From: Pleurotus djamor | Taxonomy: Eukaryota; Basidiomycota; Agaricomycetes; Agaricales; Pleurotaceae | DNA length: 28,658 nucleotides | Direction: 5' to 3' | Assembly (NCBI GenBank): GCA_029747585.1 | Contig: JAPEVF010000592.1 | Span: 1-28,658, forward strand | Shown here: in pieces, positions 9,839 to 19,320 of the stretch | Layout of the letters: every line of letters begins with the position of its first letter | Numbering within the stretch: position 1 is the first letter of the stretch | Made by a program: the position numbers and the translations under genes | The notes under the pieces: generated by a model | Told to the model about the DNA's origin: nothing | What the model saw: the letters and a program-made list of their open reading frames with translations, nothing else | Databases searched by the model: none

Positions 9839-10390
9839 GTACGTGGATTCATTACTCGTTACTCTACCATCCATACCATCCAGATTCCATCCAGAGTGAN
9901 CGATCGCTAANTGGAGTTGTCGGTCGACGCTTCAAGCTTTCAGTGACCGGTTTCCCGGGCCGTTTAAGGCCGTTTAGAGATTCAGAACGACGAAAGGGTG
10001 CCAATAGGCGCTTATGTAGCCGTGTTCAATGTCATTCCCAATCCAAAACACGTCATACTGTTCGGCTTCGACCCTTTGAATGAAAGAAATCAGGCGTACG
10101 CCTATTGCGTTTCCCGTTAACGACAGCCCTCCACAACTTCGAAAGATTCGGTGTTAACTCTTGGTTAACCCCAGGCTTACAACATACCCCAGAGTCTCCC
10201 CTCCGCGTCGCGGTAATGCATACGGCGAGATTCTTTTTCGACGACTGTCGATAGCTTCTTGTCCTAATCTGAGCTTATATCCAGGCATGGCTAGAAACTG
10301 CTTGTTTTTGGTTCTTCGCACAACATGCCACGAAGGATTGTTCGTTTCCAGCCTACTGACTTCTTCTCTTGATAGTGATTTGAGCGCGGC
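9839..10390 (+). other. Gap-flanked DNA after CVNH exon, no gene seen
   Basis: Two N bases (9900, 9911) lie just past the CVNH exon. The frames that follow lack a CVNH signature: no second Cys-x-LxAxC block or closing DLN...NGxL block can be read. A short frame over 9942-10083 has no recognisable domain. Confidence 0.35.
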
Positions 10391-10399
10391 TTTATAAGG
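10391..10399 (+). promoter_or_regulatory. TATA box of the plus-strand 20-exon gene
   Basis: TTTATAAGG lies 67 bp upstream of the ATG at 10458. It is consistent with a short leader. The paralogue on the minus strand has a TATA box at a similar distance (22822-22829, 57 bp). Confidence 0.55.
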
Positions 10400-10457
10400 A
10401 AGACTTGAATTCCTCATCAAGTCCCAAGGTCTTTGAGAGAATCGTACACCCCTCACC

Positions 10458-12332
10458 ATGTCCTTGCCGATTTTCTCGTTTGTCGCTCATTTCGCGTCGC
10501 CCCTCCTCATCGGTCGGTTTTCCTTGAACAAAAGCCAGCCACGTCCTGACTGTTTCGTCTTCCTGTGTAGGACTCATGATAACATGCCCGTCAGTCGACT
10601 TCATGTCAAAGAGAAGGAAGTTTTCTCACTCGTCTCTTCGCTGTTCCAGTTTGTATGGTATCATGCTCGGCCAGTCGGTCTCGTATTTCAGGTCCCGTCA
10701 AGTGATTTCAAACACGACTACCATACTAGTCAGCTCACACTCATTTCTACGCCCGCTGCTAGTCCTAACCTGCTGCATCGAAGATTGCAGTGACCTTGTC
10801 AGTTCGTGTGATCACCAACAACCTAGCTGCTAATCGTTGCCTTCGACGATAGGTTGTTCGAATTTTTACAGACGGTTGGATTAGCACAAGGCGTCGCCTC
10901 CGGGTACCTGAACATATCGGTCGATTTGAAGATACCCAAGTACGTTTGTCCAACGAAACCCATCAGATAGAACATGTATTGATACGTCGTGCCTTAGGGG
11001 AATCTTGGTACGCTTCATCATCACGTCTCCGTCTTTTATGCGCTGATACTAAGTACTGACCCCCAACACTAGGTTGATACTTACTTTGGAGTGGGTGCCT
11101 TCGCTTCTTCTTCTTGGAGAGGCTCTGGCTGAAAGCGTTCCGCACAGTCTTTTACAATGCTCCTGGTACAATCGTGCGTGATGCTAACCTTCCACCTTTA
11201 ACTCTTTCACTCGACGTATCCTTTCAGCGCGCTCGTTTACCGTGTCTGGCTCAGTGAGCTACTGTTTTCGTCCTTCGTTCATCATTGAAGATCACGGTTC
11301 TACTGTCAGTGACCCATAAGACTCGTTCTGTAACCTATGTCTTGGTGAGCATCTTCCTCGACCCAATATCGCCCATAAACTGAGCCAGTCCCTCAGGCGT
11401 TGCTTGCTCTTGTACGATTCAGTACGCCTACGCTTATTGTGCCATCTCCTCCCCTCGACGCTCACGATTCAACGAGTGCATAGTTGCTTCAATTGGTATG
11501 AGCTCTTGATCATTTCGTTTTCATTTTACTGAAACATCCCCATATCAGGCATGATTGTCACCATGTAAGTCATACTACCCGAACGTCGTAGAATTCGCTT
11601 TACCTCCAGTTTTAGTACCCGCGGAAAAACAGCCTTCGACGTACACAACAGCTTCAGCAATGTAGGTACATTGCAATCACTCTACTCGCCGCCGCACCTA
11701 CCTTCTCCCTTTTCTCGCGCTCAGGCGTTTGGAACTGTGGAAATGTCGACCGCGGCGCTGTGTGACATTCTCATCGCAGCGACGATGGCACTCAAGCTAA
11801 GCCATTCTCGTTCCGGGTTTTCAAAGTTGACTCATTCTTTGGTCTCCTTCGATTCTACTTGCTCATCCCTCCATATCTAGGACGAACGCATTGATAAGCC
11901 AGCTCATCGTCTACTTTGTCGGCATCGGCGCCCTGACAAGGTACGCACTATCATTGGACTCAACGTCCAACTTCTGTGCTGATTGTATCATAGCATCTTC
12001 GCAATACTGCTCTTAATCTGGGTGCGTGACACTGGCTCGCCGATGTCCTATTCATCGATGTAATATCGATTCCCCAGTGGATCGCCATGCCGCACACCTT
12101 AGTGTTTCTGATTTTCCAATCAATCCTTAGCAAACGTGATTATTCCCGTTCTCTCATCTAGGTTCTTGGACTTTTAACTAACGTTGAACGCTCTAGTATA
12201 CGGGAATTCGCTCCTTGTTATGTGCGTGTTTTCCGCTCAGGCGCTGTCTGTGGTGGTTACTGACTAGCCATTTGCTTTAGCTTCAACTCACGGTCGCAGA
12301 AACGAGATGGAGACTCCAGATATACCTTCTAG
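10458..12332 (+). CDS. Seven-pass membrane protein, DUF6534 type, 20 exons (paralogue A)
   Basis: The exons I reconstruct are 10458-10512, 10571-10589, 10650-10728, 10784-10797, 10853-10939, 10998-11007, 11073-11090, 11148-11173, 11228-11253, 11310-11344, 11397-11421, 11484-11495, 11549-11564, 11610-11661, 11725-11825, 11881-11940, 11994-12021, 12078-12135, 12197-12221 and 12281-12332. They sum to 798 nt, or 265 aa. All introns are GT-AG, 45-65 nt, many with CTNAY branch sites. The protein has about seven hydrophobic segments. Signature pieces are PLLIG, LYGIMLGQ, LQTVGLAQG, YRVWL, a core STAALCDILIAATMAL, VGIGALTSIFA and the closing KLYGNSLLVIFNSR. This is the pattern of the basidiomycete DUF6534 family, whose function is unknown; membrane location is inferred. 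The exon map is strongly supported by the minus-strand paralogue, which has matching phases and nearly identical exon sizes. Individual junctions were predicted by eye. Confidence 0.85.
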
Positions 12333-13560
12333 TCATCTCTGCGAGCGATATAGGATCTATATATGTTCTTCACAGCATTCGTATCAGCGACATANGGGGG
12401 CTGAAAAGGACCCCAGTTAGGGTCAGCGCATCGGGTGCCCCTCGTCATCCACCTGTTCAGTGTTCTTATCAGACCCAAAAAACGCTACTCACCTTTCAAT
12501 CCGCCAGTATCCGTTATCTTTTTTGGCAAAGCAAGACAAAGCAAGCCGACTGAGTGGCTCACAATCAACGACCGGCCCTAAACCTGGTAAGGTGATATAA
12601 ACCCGATAAGCTCGCACATCCATTTCTTTATCCTTCCCCTCATCTTGGGCTGGGTCGCTCGAGGGATGCGCTTGCGCCCTCGTTCTACGTCTTCTCCTGA
12701 TCTCCTACGATCTTTCTCGCTGTGCGTTTCCACACTGTCCACGCCTTACAGTTTACACGCCATCTCATACGGTCCTCTCCGTCTCTTCACATCGTTGACC
12801 GCCACAGCACGTCTACACAGCTCGCCATCTACACGCAGCTGCAAAACATCCGCTGTCTTTGCACTCTCGCGTCCATCGGTCGTCTAGCTACACACACGTC
12901 GCTTGCTATACACGATATCTTCTTCCGCACGGTCTCGCCGCCTAACCGCGTCTTCACGCTTCAATGGCCAACCCACCGTCGATCATCTACAATCACATAC
13001 ACACTGCCGGCCGTCTGCACTGCGGTACACATGTGGTTCCTCTTCTACCTCTTGCAGGGGTATCAATCTACACATTGTACGTATATTCCAGCTCGCCAAG
13101 CTGTCACCCAGTTGCTGACAACCCTCCAGTCTTTCATCGTGACTGAATCTAGCGCGATTCATCCTTGGTCGTTATCTTTGGTCCGCTTTCTGACCACGAT
13201 CCTTGGGTATGTCTCATCATCTTCGACGCCTCGATCGATGTACTCATACTGCTTTAGACTTTTCATCTATTATCATTTTATCGAAACATATAAACTTGTA
13301 TAACGAGGGAAGGAAGGATAGAAAGAGAAAGTCGGAGAAACCATTCTTCCACTCGTTGCGATGCTTGGTGCCGCCATCGTGGATTGGCATCATCGCTTAT
13401 CTCTTCAAGTGTTGGAGTGGTTTCGCTCACGGTCGACCGTTATCGACCGTTTTTTGTTACAAATTAAATACACCAGGCCAAGTTCGCACACCTACTTAGC
13501 TAGTTTGTCGTCAAGCTTTTCAAATGCAAGGCTATTTCTGCGCGCGAGTAAACCAGATAA
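12333..13560 (+). other. Unassigned region with promoter-like start
   Basis: A TATAAA-like run near 12595 and a CT-rich leader precede an ATG at 12666, but the frame from it (about 73 codons) is Ser/Arg-rich and matches no family I know. Splice-like signals (GTATGT at 13207, a TTTAG acceptor near 13255) hint at a multi-exon gene that I could not assemble. One N is at 12395. Nothing here can be named. Confidence 0.3.
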
Positions 13561-13821
13561 CGTGGATTAGGTGCTCCACTCTTTGACCCGCTGGACCTGG
13601 CCGACATCGTGACTCCTAATGCGTCTCCTGAAAGTCGCGATCACAAGACCACAAACGCCTCACTTCGGATCTCTCCCTTGTTTTATCTCTGTCTAGATGG
13701 CGAACCTTCCGATGGCACCTTTCTGCTTCCAGATTCCAAGTTTACACATGGAGTATACGACAATTACCGCGGGCTGCCTATAGTAAGACCCAAACTTTTC
13801 TGGAAATTTGAATACAATTGA
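13561..13821 (+). CDS. Open coding-like stretch, unknown
   Basis: One frame is open for 86 codons after a stop at 13558 and ends in TAG/TGA-rich sequence at 13821. It includes pieces such as PLFDPLDLADIVTP and LDGEPSDGTFLLPDSKF, whose composition looks protein-like. There is no ATG at its head; an ATTAG acceptor at about 13566-13570 could begin it as an internal or last exon. I do not recognise the family. It may be the last exon of a gene lying in 12.6-13.8 kb, or a relic. Confidence 0.25.
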   Translation, partial: RGLGAPLFDPLDLADIVTPNASPESRDHKTTNASLRISPLFYLCLDGEPSDGTFLLPDSKFTHGVYDNYRGLPIVRPKLFWKFEYN

Positions 13822-14070
13822 TGAGTCATGTACCATTCGATCTCATTCGAGACGGCTGCACCGAGCTAGCGCACTCCAACCGTTGAACAAAGGTCCCAGA
13901 ATTTGGGAAAACACAATGCACGGGCCAGACGCGACTGTTTCGAGTCTTCGACTGCCACTCTGCACAATCGTCCTTTCTTCTACCACTTGACCATTTAAAC
14001 GGGAAGCGCAATCTCGCTAGCTTGAAAGTCATCCTCAACTACGACCCCGAGTTCTTAGAGAGCCTTGGAT

Positions 14071-15745
14071 ATGCATCACTCCCAACTTCACACTCTACAT
14101 CGTCAAAGCGGACCAGAGCGACGTACCCCTACCTTCCATGATTTCCAAGAAGCTCCTCGCCCCGCGACCATCTCCAAGCTCCCTCCAGAAATTCTTTCCG
14201 CTATCTTTGAGCACCTCTACCTCTCCGAGCTGCTCGATCACTCAAACCCTTACAAGCCACTCTATCTGGTGGCTCAAGTATGTCGCTCCTGGAGAGACGT
14301 ATGCTTCGACGCCCCTCATCTATGGAGCCACATCTACGCTCACGTTGCCCCAGACTATGCTGAGCTCCTCCTGGCCCGTTCAAAGGCAGCGCGACTTCAC
14401 CTCCATTGTCACAGTCTCATCAGGCCCCAAGTTGTCGAGATGGTCTGCCAAAACGCGCGTCGGTTGAAAACCATGGACATACACCTGGAACACAGACACG
14501 ATGTCACCACGTCCAATCTGATTTCGAGGTTAATAGACGCACCCTTACTGCACGCTCTGCACCTTCGATACCACGATCATATTGTTGGGCCCCTTACCAC
14601 CGTAGCTCATCTCACGCACGAGGCTGCAATCCGAAGTGACTCTCCGCTGCGACACCTCTCCTTGTCGAACTGCCTCTGGAATATTAGCACACCTTTTTTT
14701 TCGAACCTTCGGTCACTCAAGATTATCATGTCTTACCCAATCAACAACATCCTCCCTACGATAGACCTCCTGCCGGCTCTTTCGGCCATGCACTTTCTGG
14801 AGACACTGGAAGTCTCATATATTGCTGAGAGCTCAAGTGCCCACCACGAGAACCAGGTGTTTCTACCCTTTCTTACAGAGATCACCATGAAACGTGTGGA
14901 CATACCTACATTGAATATCATCTCTCGGTTGACATGCCCTCGCATCCGAACCATTGCGCTAGCAACTCCCAGATTGCTCTCGGCTGCAGCTTTCCAGCCT
15001 GCCGCCTCCGCTGTCTTCAACATGATTCCTCGGGCTTCGCCTTGGCACGTTGAAGCCATCATGACACCGTCGTCATCCGGTTGCCATACGCTATTTCTCA
15101 TTTGGCCTGAGCCAAAGACAGAAGAGCGTTATGCGCCATTTGAACTAGACGTGATCGGCCCAAATACGTTCGAGGTCGAACAATTACTTCATTCCCTCCT
15201 CCCTCCCAACACCAAGCTCGAACTCCATTTTAGGCAGTATAATCGACAATGCGATAAACTCAACACAGCTTGCTTAAAGCCCTTCTTACGGGCATTAAAG
15301 AATGTCCACGAGATTCATGTTTCAGACTTGAGAGCTTTGATCAGCCTCATATCTGATACTCCCCGAGTTTCAAAGNAAAACGCGAGCTGGAATTCTACCT
15401 GAGTTTGCGTTGCCATCGCTCTCGGTGATCTGGCTAGAACAGTCTACATTCAAGCCCCCATGCTTGAAGTTAGGAAAAGTTGCGTCACTGCTTCAACGGC
15501 GAAGAGACATCGGTGCGGGGATCTCAACGCTCAAGCTAGGTGAGCAACGGCGAGGCCATTCATCTCCAGCCGAACTCCCTGTTGGTGAAGAGCTGAAAGC
15601 GTTCGTTGGCACTATTGAGCAAGTCACAGACCCTGTGGTAAGTCTTGGTTTGCTGCTTGGTTCTTCGCCGCCCGCCCCTAATCTTGGTTGAGTAGGTCAA
15701 GTCCACAATTACTTGCAGTCGATTGATCTATTAGACCTTACTTGA
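14071..15745 (+). CDS. F-box protein (basidiomycete type), frame broken at an N
   Basis: The ATG at 14071 starts a protein with an F-box at residues 34-90: ISKLPPEILSAIFEHL, then VAQVCRSWRDVC and APHLWSHIY. The F-box binds Skp1 in SCF ubiquitin ligases. The rest is a leucine-rich, LRR-like region of about 400 residues, usual for these large, fast-evolving mushroom families; the substrate is unknown. At 15376 an N sits exactly where the frame shifts by one. After it the +2 frame continues as expected for the C-terminus (LPSLSVIWLEQSTF, then LLQRRRDIGAGI). This suggests a base-calling error and not a true lesion. A GTAAGT donor at 15638 and TTGCAG acceptor at 15718 would give a last exon 15719-15745; without splicing the frame ends at 15691. 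Confidence is high for the family and lower for the 3' end. Confidence 0.82.
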
Positions 15746-16012
15746 GATCATGCATCTAAATCTGATCTCCCCTACATATGTACATCAAAATAATACCATG
15801 TCGACCCTTGCCAAAATTTGAACGTCGAGTAATTTGACTGATAATTCAGGGGGCTCTCCTATCATCAGAAGCGCGCTCACGCATCCTCCGAGTTCAAGTT
15901 TTCAGCATTTTCAACCCTTTGCAAGACTACCATGACCTAGTCACTTCCCTAAAAAAGACGAATCCTCGCTATTGCATGCCTTACTTGACTCTTAAACCCA
16001 CTCGTCGTGAGC
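15746..16012. other. Intergenic spacer
   Basis: Non-coding DNA between the F-box gene and the next start. It must hold the F-box terminator and the promoter of the DUF2828 gene. I see no strong TATA box. A CT-rich stretch (about 15905-15970) precedes the start codon at 16013. Confidence 0.4.
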
Positions 16013-18295
16013 ATGGGCTGGTTACATTTGCGTAGTGCCAACCGAATTGTCAACGGCCACACAGTCGTTCGACGCTGGTCAATATTTCAATGGCAACGGC
16101 GCCATTCACAGCTACAAACGGTCGTCGTACCTTCCTCAGTCGCTTCTTCTCAAGACTTTACCATCCCTGAAATCCCCGAACTCCTTCTCCCAAATTTTCT
16201 TGACATCCTACTGCCACCCTCACCTCCGCCTCTCAAAAATGCTCCCATCCCAGATAACATTCCCAAGAACCCAATGGTCGATGCCCTGATTGACTCCACC
16301 ACGAAAACGCTTACCTTAAACGATGCTCCCACCTATAATACGACGGGGTCGCCGACTTTAGACGCATTCCAGCGCATCAACCACTCTACCGGTGCCGAGC
16401 TCAATCGACTACTTGGAGCGGCTTGGAGGGAAGATCGAGAGTTGACGCTTCGGATTATATGGAACTTGCGTAGCGTTCCCGATGGAAAGGGTGTGAAGGA
16501 GGCGTTTTACAAGGCGTTCGGCTGGCTATACAGGGAACATCCACGTACCGCCATATCCAACCTCCACCTTCTTGTTGAGCCCGTTTGCATCAAGGGCAGG
16601 ACAAGAAAGGCGCATGGGTATTGGAAGGACTTACTGAATATCCTTGCCTTGGAGACTACGGATGAATTGGCTGATGTTACTGGTCGACCTCGGTTCCTCT
16701 ATCATCCTCGCCCCAAGGTCGCCTATCCCCCAGTTCCAAAAGCGCCAAAGCCAGCAGAACTGAAGGAGTTTCGTATTCAGGCAGCGAAGGAGGCGAACGA
16801 ACGCGCACGTGCTCGTGCCTTGGAAGATCGAGTCAAGCTAGCTGCCGAGGAACATGTTGTCCTTGTCCGCAAGCTTCAGTCACCCGAATACCGAGCTCTA
16901 TACATCGCAGTCGCACGACTCTTTGCTGAGCGTATCTCAAAGGATCTACAGCTCTTGGCAGAGGCAGACAACCTTCCCCCGGAGTCAAATCGTGTCTCTT
17001 TCCTGAGGCAGCTCTCCTTGGTTGGAAAATGGGCTCCTACGCCCAGTCTCTCACACGACCGAGTCACCAACATCTCCACGGCCATCGCTTCCCTCCTTCG
17101 CGGTTCCCAAGCATTCCCATCCCCTGCGTCTCTGAATAACTCGTCTCTCTCCGAGCGCGAACGTACCGCCATCCTGCGTTCAGTCTATCAACGATGGGTC
17201 CTCACGCGCTTGCGCAAAGTTCTCGCTCTTCCTGAGCCGCTCATGTCTTCCAACCGGTGGAAAGAAATCCTATACCATCGCGTTCCCTCCCGATGCATGA
17301 TCGCGAACAAGGAACGATTCTTCATGCATGATGAAGATGGATTCGAAAAATATCTCATTCGTGTTCAGGAAGGCAAATCCAAAATCTCTGGCGCGACGTT
17401 GATGCCTCACGAGCTCATCGCGGAAGCAGCTCAGCTTTCGGTTACTAAGGATGACAGAACGGCCTCGAAAATGCCTGCCCTCCGAGAGGCGCAGAAACGG
17501 TTAGCGCAGATGCAAGGCCGTGTGATCGAGGGTCAATGGAAGTCGTTAGTGGATAACTTGCGTCAAGCCGGGACGATTGACAATGCCATTGCCATTTGCG
17601 ATGTTTCTGGGTCTATGGGTTCTCTCGAAGTAAAGATGTGCAAGGATTTCCTGTCTCCCATTTTCCCTGCCGTTGCCCTGTCCCTTATCCTCGCGCAGCT
17701 TGCCAAACCCCCGTTCAACAACGCATTCATCACTTTCTCCAGAACACCTCAGTATGTCGTTCTTGATCCAAGTCTCTCGTTAAGCGACACCATCGATATC
17801 ATGGGGAAAGCCGACTGGACTATGAACACCAACCTCCACTCCGTATTCATGGACCTTTTGCTGCCCATCGCTGTGCAGAATAAAGTCAAACAGGAAGACA
17901 TGATCAAGCGGCTGTTCATCTTTTCGGACATGCAGTTCGACTCGGCGGCTCCGCCGACTCAGGACAGTAATCACTGGGAGACGAATCATGATGCGATCGA
18001 GAGGGAGTATAAGAAGCATGGGTATGAGGTTCCGGAGATTGTGTATTGGGATCTGGCGGCGTATGGGACGACACCGGTCACGAAGGAGACGAAGGGTGTC
18101 GTGTTAATGAATGGGTTCTCGCCGGCGATGTTGAAGGTGTTTATGGGTGAGGAGGAGGCGGAAGAAGTACGGGAGGAGGTCAAGGAAGAGAAAAAGCCCA
18201 AGACGGTCGCCCAGAAGTCGTCCTTCGACCCGGTCTCGGTTATGAAGAAGGCTCTTTCAAGGAAGAGTTATGAAGGTCTGGTAGTCGTCGATTGA
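16013..18295 (+). CDS. DUF2828 protein with von Willebrand A-type domain
   Basis: This is a single uninterrupted frame of 760 aa from the ATG at 16013. A GTG two codons upstream is not a eukaryotic start. The family hallmark NPMVDALIDSTTKTLTLN near residue 85 is followed by an alpha-helical region (WNLRSVPDGKGVKEAFYKAF and onward) of the kind shared with TROVE/Ro60-like folds. The C-terminal third is a vWA domain with a MIDAS motif DVSGSMGS at residues 530-537, the downstream MIDAS Thr near residue 603 (TMNTN) and FIFSDMQFD near 637. The tail is Glu/Lys-rich (about 711-731). DUF2828 proteins occur widely in fungi, plants and viruses; metal-dependent protein or RNA binding is suggested by the vWA and TROVE relationship, but the function is unproven. 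The length fits the family. The first 45 residues are poorly conserved in character, and another ATG at 16090 lies in a different frame that soon stops. Confidence 0.92.
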   Translation: MGWLHLRSANRIVNGHTVVRRWSIFQWQRRHSQLQTVVVPSSVASSQDFTIPEIPELLLPNFLDILLPPSPPPLKNAPIPDNIPKNPMVDALIDSTTKTLTLNDAPTYNTTGSPTLDAFQRINHSTGAELNRLLGAAWREDRELTLRIIWNLRSVPDGKGVKEAFYKAFGWLYREHPRTAISNLHLLVEPVCIKGRTRKAHGYWKDLLNILALETTDELADVTGRPRFLYHPRPKVAYPPVPKAPKPAELKEFRIQAAKEANERARARALEDRVKLAAEEHVVLVRKLQSPEYRALYIAVARLFAERISKDLQLLAEADNLPPESNRVSFLRQLSLVGKWAPTPSLSHDRVTNISTAIASLLRGSQAFPSPASLNNSSLSERERTAILRSVYQRWVLTRLRKVLALPEPLMSSNRWKEILYHRVPSRCMIANKERFFMHDEDGFEKYLIRVQEGKSKISGATLMPHELIAEAAQLSVTKDDRTASKMPALREAQKRLAQMQGRVIEGQWKSLVDNLRQAGTIDNAIAICDVSGSMGSLEVKMCKDFLSPIFPAVALSLILAQLAKPPFNNAFITFSRTPQYVVLDPSLSLSDTIDIMGKADWTMNTNLHSVFMDLLLPIAVQNKVKQEDMIKRLFIFSDMQFDSAAPPTQDSNHWETNHDAIEREYKKHGYEVPEIVYWDLAAYGTTPVTKETKGVVLMNGFSPAMLKVFMGEEEAEEVREEVKEEKKPKTVAQKSSFDPVSVMKKALSRKSYEGLVVVD

Positions 18296-18686
18296 GCTGG
18301 ACTTTCTTTTCCCGTTTTGTATATACCAGGCTATCGGTCGTCGCAGATACCCACGAAGAGTATTATCATACTACACCTACATTGTATAGTACACCCACGC
18401 CCCACTCCAAGCTTGCAAAATAACATACCGCTCCTCTACCAGTCGCCCCCATCGCTACTACATAGTAGCAACCCACCTAAATAGTTGGGTTCTCTTTTGA
18501 TCCTTGGAGTTGTGTTCTCCGCCCTCCATAATCTCTCGGTCCCTCTCCTACGAGTATCTACGCCGCCTGCTAGGCGGCACTGTCGGCTCTATTTTCGGTA
18601 TGATGGAGAGATGGGGGTTTATTCGTACGTGGTCCTTGGGGCGAAATTGTTGTTACAGTAGTTACAGAGTCAGCAACGGATCAAAA
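18296..18686. other. Convergent 3' regions of two genes
   Basis: The DUF2828 gene and the Fmp46-like gene end facing each other 391 bp apart. The interval is CT-rich on the plus strand with several TATATA/TTGTATA-like runs just after 18320, which may serve as 3'-end signals. No gene is seen. Confidence 0.45.
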
Positions 18687-19279
18687 TTAGGAGAACCATC
18701 CCTTTGGTTGATCCACAGCGTCTCCTTCAATTTCTCCGTCTCGCTGTTTCCTCAGATGTTCCAGGATACCCTCTACGCTGTCGACACTGCCAATAGCAGC
18801 CTTTCCACTTGACCAATCAACGACGATAGGCCATTTGAGCGTGTTCGGATTCTGTTTCGCTAATTTCACGATCTCGGATACGCTTTGCGGAGCTTCAGAG
18901 GACGAAGGATGGGCTGAGAGGAACAGTGACGTCGATGAAGAAGACTTAGACGGTATGAAGGAGGAAATGGTGCGAAGTTGGTCTGCCGTTGGGGGTGACT
19001 CAATTACCTCCAAGTTAAAGGCGAGCGGGGATGCACCCTTGTTTCCCGGTGGATATGGACCAGAAACGGAAGCGCGCAAGAGTCCTAGGGCTTTCGTGGA
19101 CGGCGGTGAGGTTGGGTTGTGACTAGGTAAACGAAATCCGAATTAGATGGAGGTATTCCTGACACCACAACATTGCCACTCACAATATGGAAATTTCAGG
19201 CTAATGACGTTTTATCAGTGCCTTTCACTATATTCATAGAGAGCGGACAAACCAGGGCTCTTTTGAAACCAGCAAACAT
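18687..19279 (-). CDS. Fmp46-like putative mitochondrial redox protein (DUF1687)
   Basis: There are three exons on the minus strand: 19279-19253, 19200-19184 and 19122-18687, joined as 480 nt or 159 aa. The introns are 52 nt (GTTTGT donor, CTGAT branch, TAG) and 61 nt (GTGAGT donor, CTAAT branch, TAG). The spliced N-terminus reads MFAGFKRALPEISIFHNP and continues SPPSTKALGLL, the hallmark of this family. It is followed by FNLEVIESPPTADQLRTI and, later, NPNTLKWPIVVDWSSGKA. The 17-nt middle exon is needed to restore this motif. Family members are small thioredoxin-fold proteins; yeast Fmp46 is mitochondrial. This copy has no cysteine at all, so thiol chemistry is unlikely. It starts 41 bp from the ATG of a divergently transcribed rhodanese-domain gene. 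Family assignment and exon structure are both well supported. Confidence 0.9.
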
Positions 19280-19320
19280 CCTGAATTCCGGACTTTGGAA
19301 CCTTGTTGGAACGGAACAAA
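19280..19320. promoter_or_regulatory. 41-bp bidirectional intergenic spacer
   Basis: Only 41 bp separate the two divergent start codons (19279 on minus, 19321 on plus). The spacer holds three GGAAC pentamers (19297, 19308, 19313) and a TTGTT/AACAA inverted repeat around the middle one. The core promoters or leaders of the two genes must overlap each other's transcribed region. If the rhodanese gene actually starts elsewhere, the spacing would change. Confidence 0.55.

Noticed and set aside
11397..11495. Alternative frame with a hydrophobic run ending in RRSRFNECIVASIG, taken at first as an exon of the 20-exon gene
   Set aside because: The aligned minus-strand paralogue shows that most of this stretch is an intron (11422-11483) and only 25-nt and 12-nt exons flank it.
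14065..14070. TTG start for the F-box gene
   Set aside because: The ATG at 14071 follows two codons later in frame.
16007..16012. GTG start two codons before the DUF2828 ATG
   Set aside because: GTG is not a usual nuclear start in fungi. The ATG at 16013 is in the same frame.
16876..17172. Minus-strand 98-codon frame inside the DUF2828 gene
   Set aside because: It is an antisense shadow of a well-supported coding region.
18835..19122. Plus-strand 95-codon frame
   Set aside because: It is the antisense shadow of the Fmp46-like last exon.
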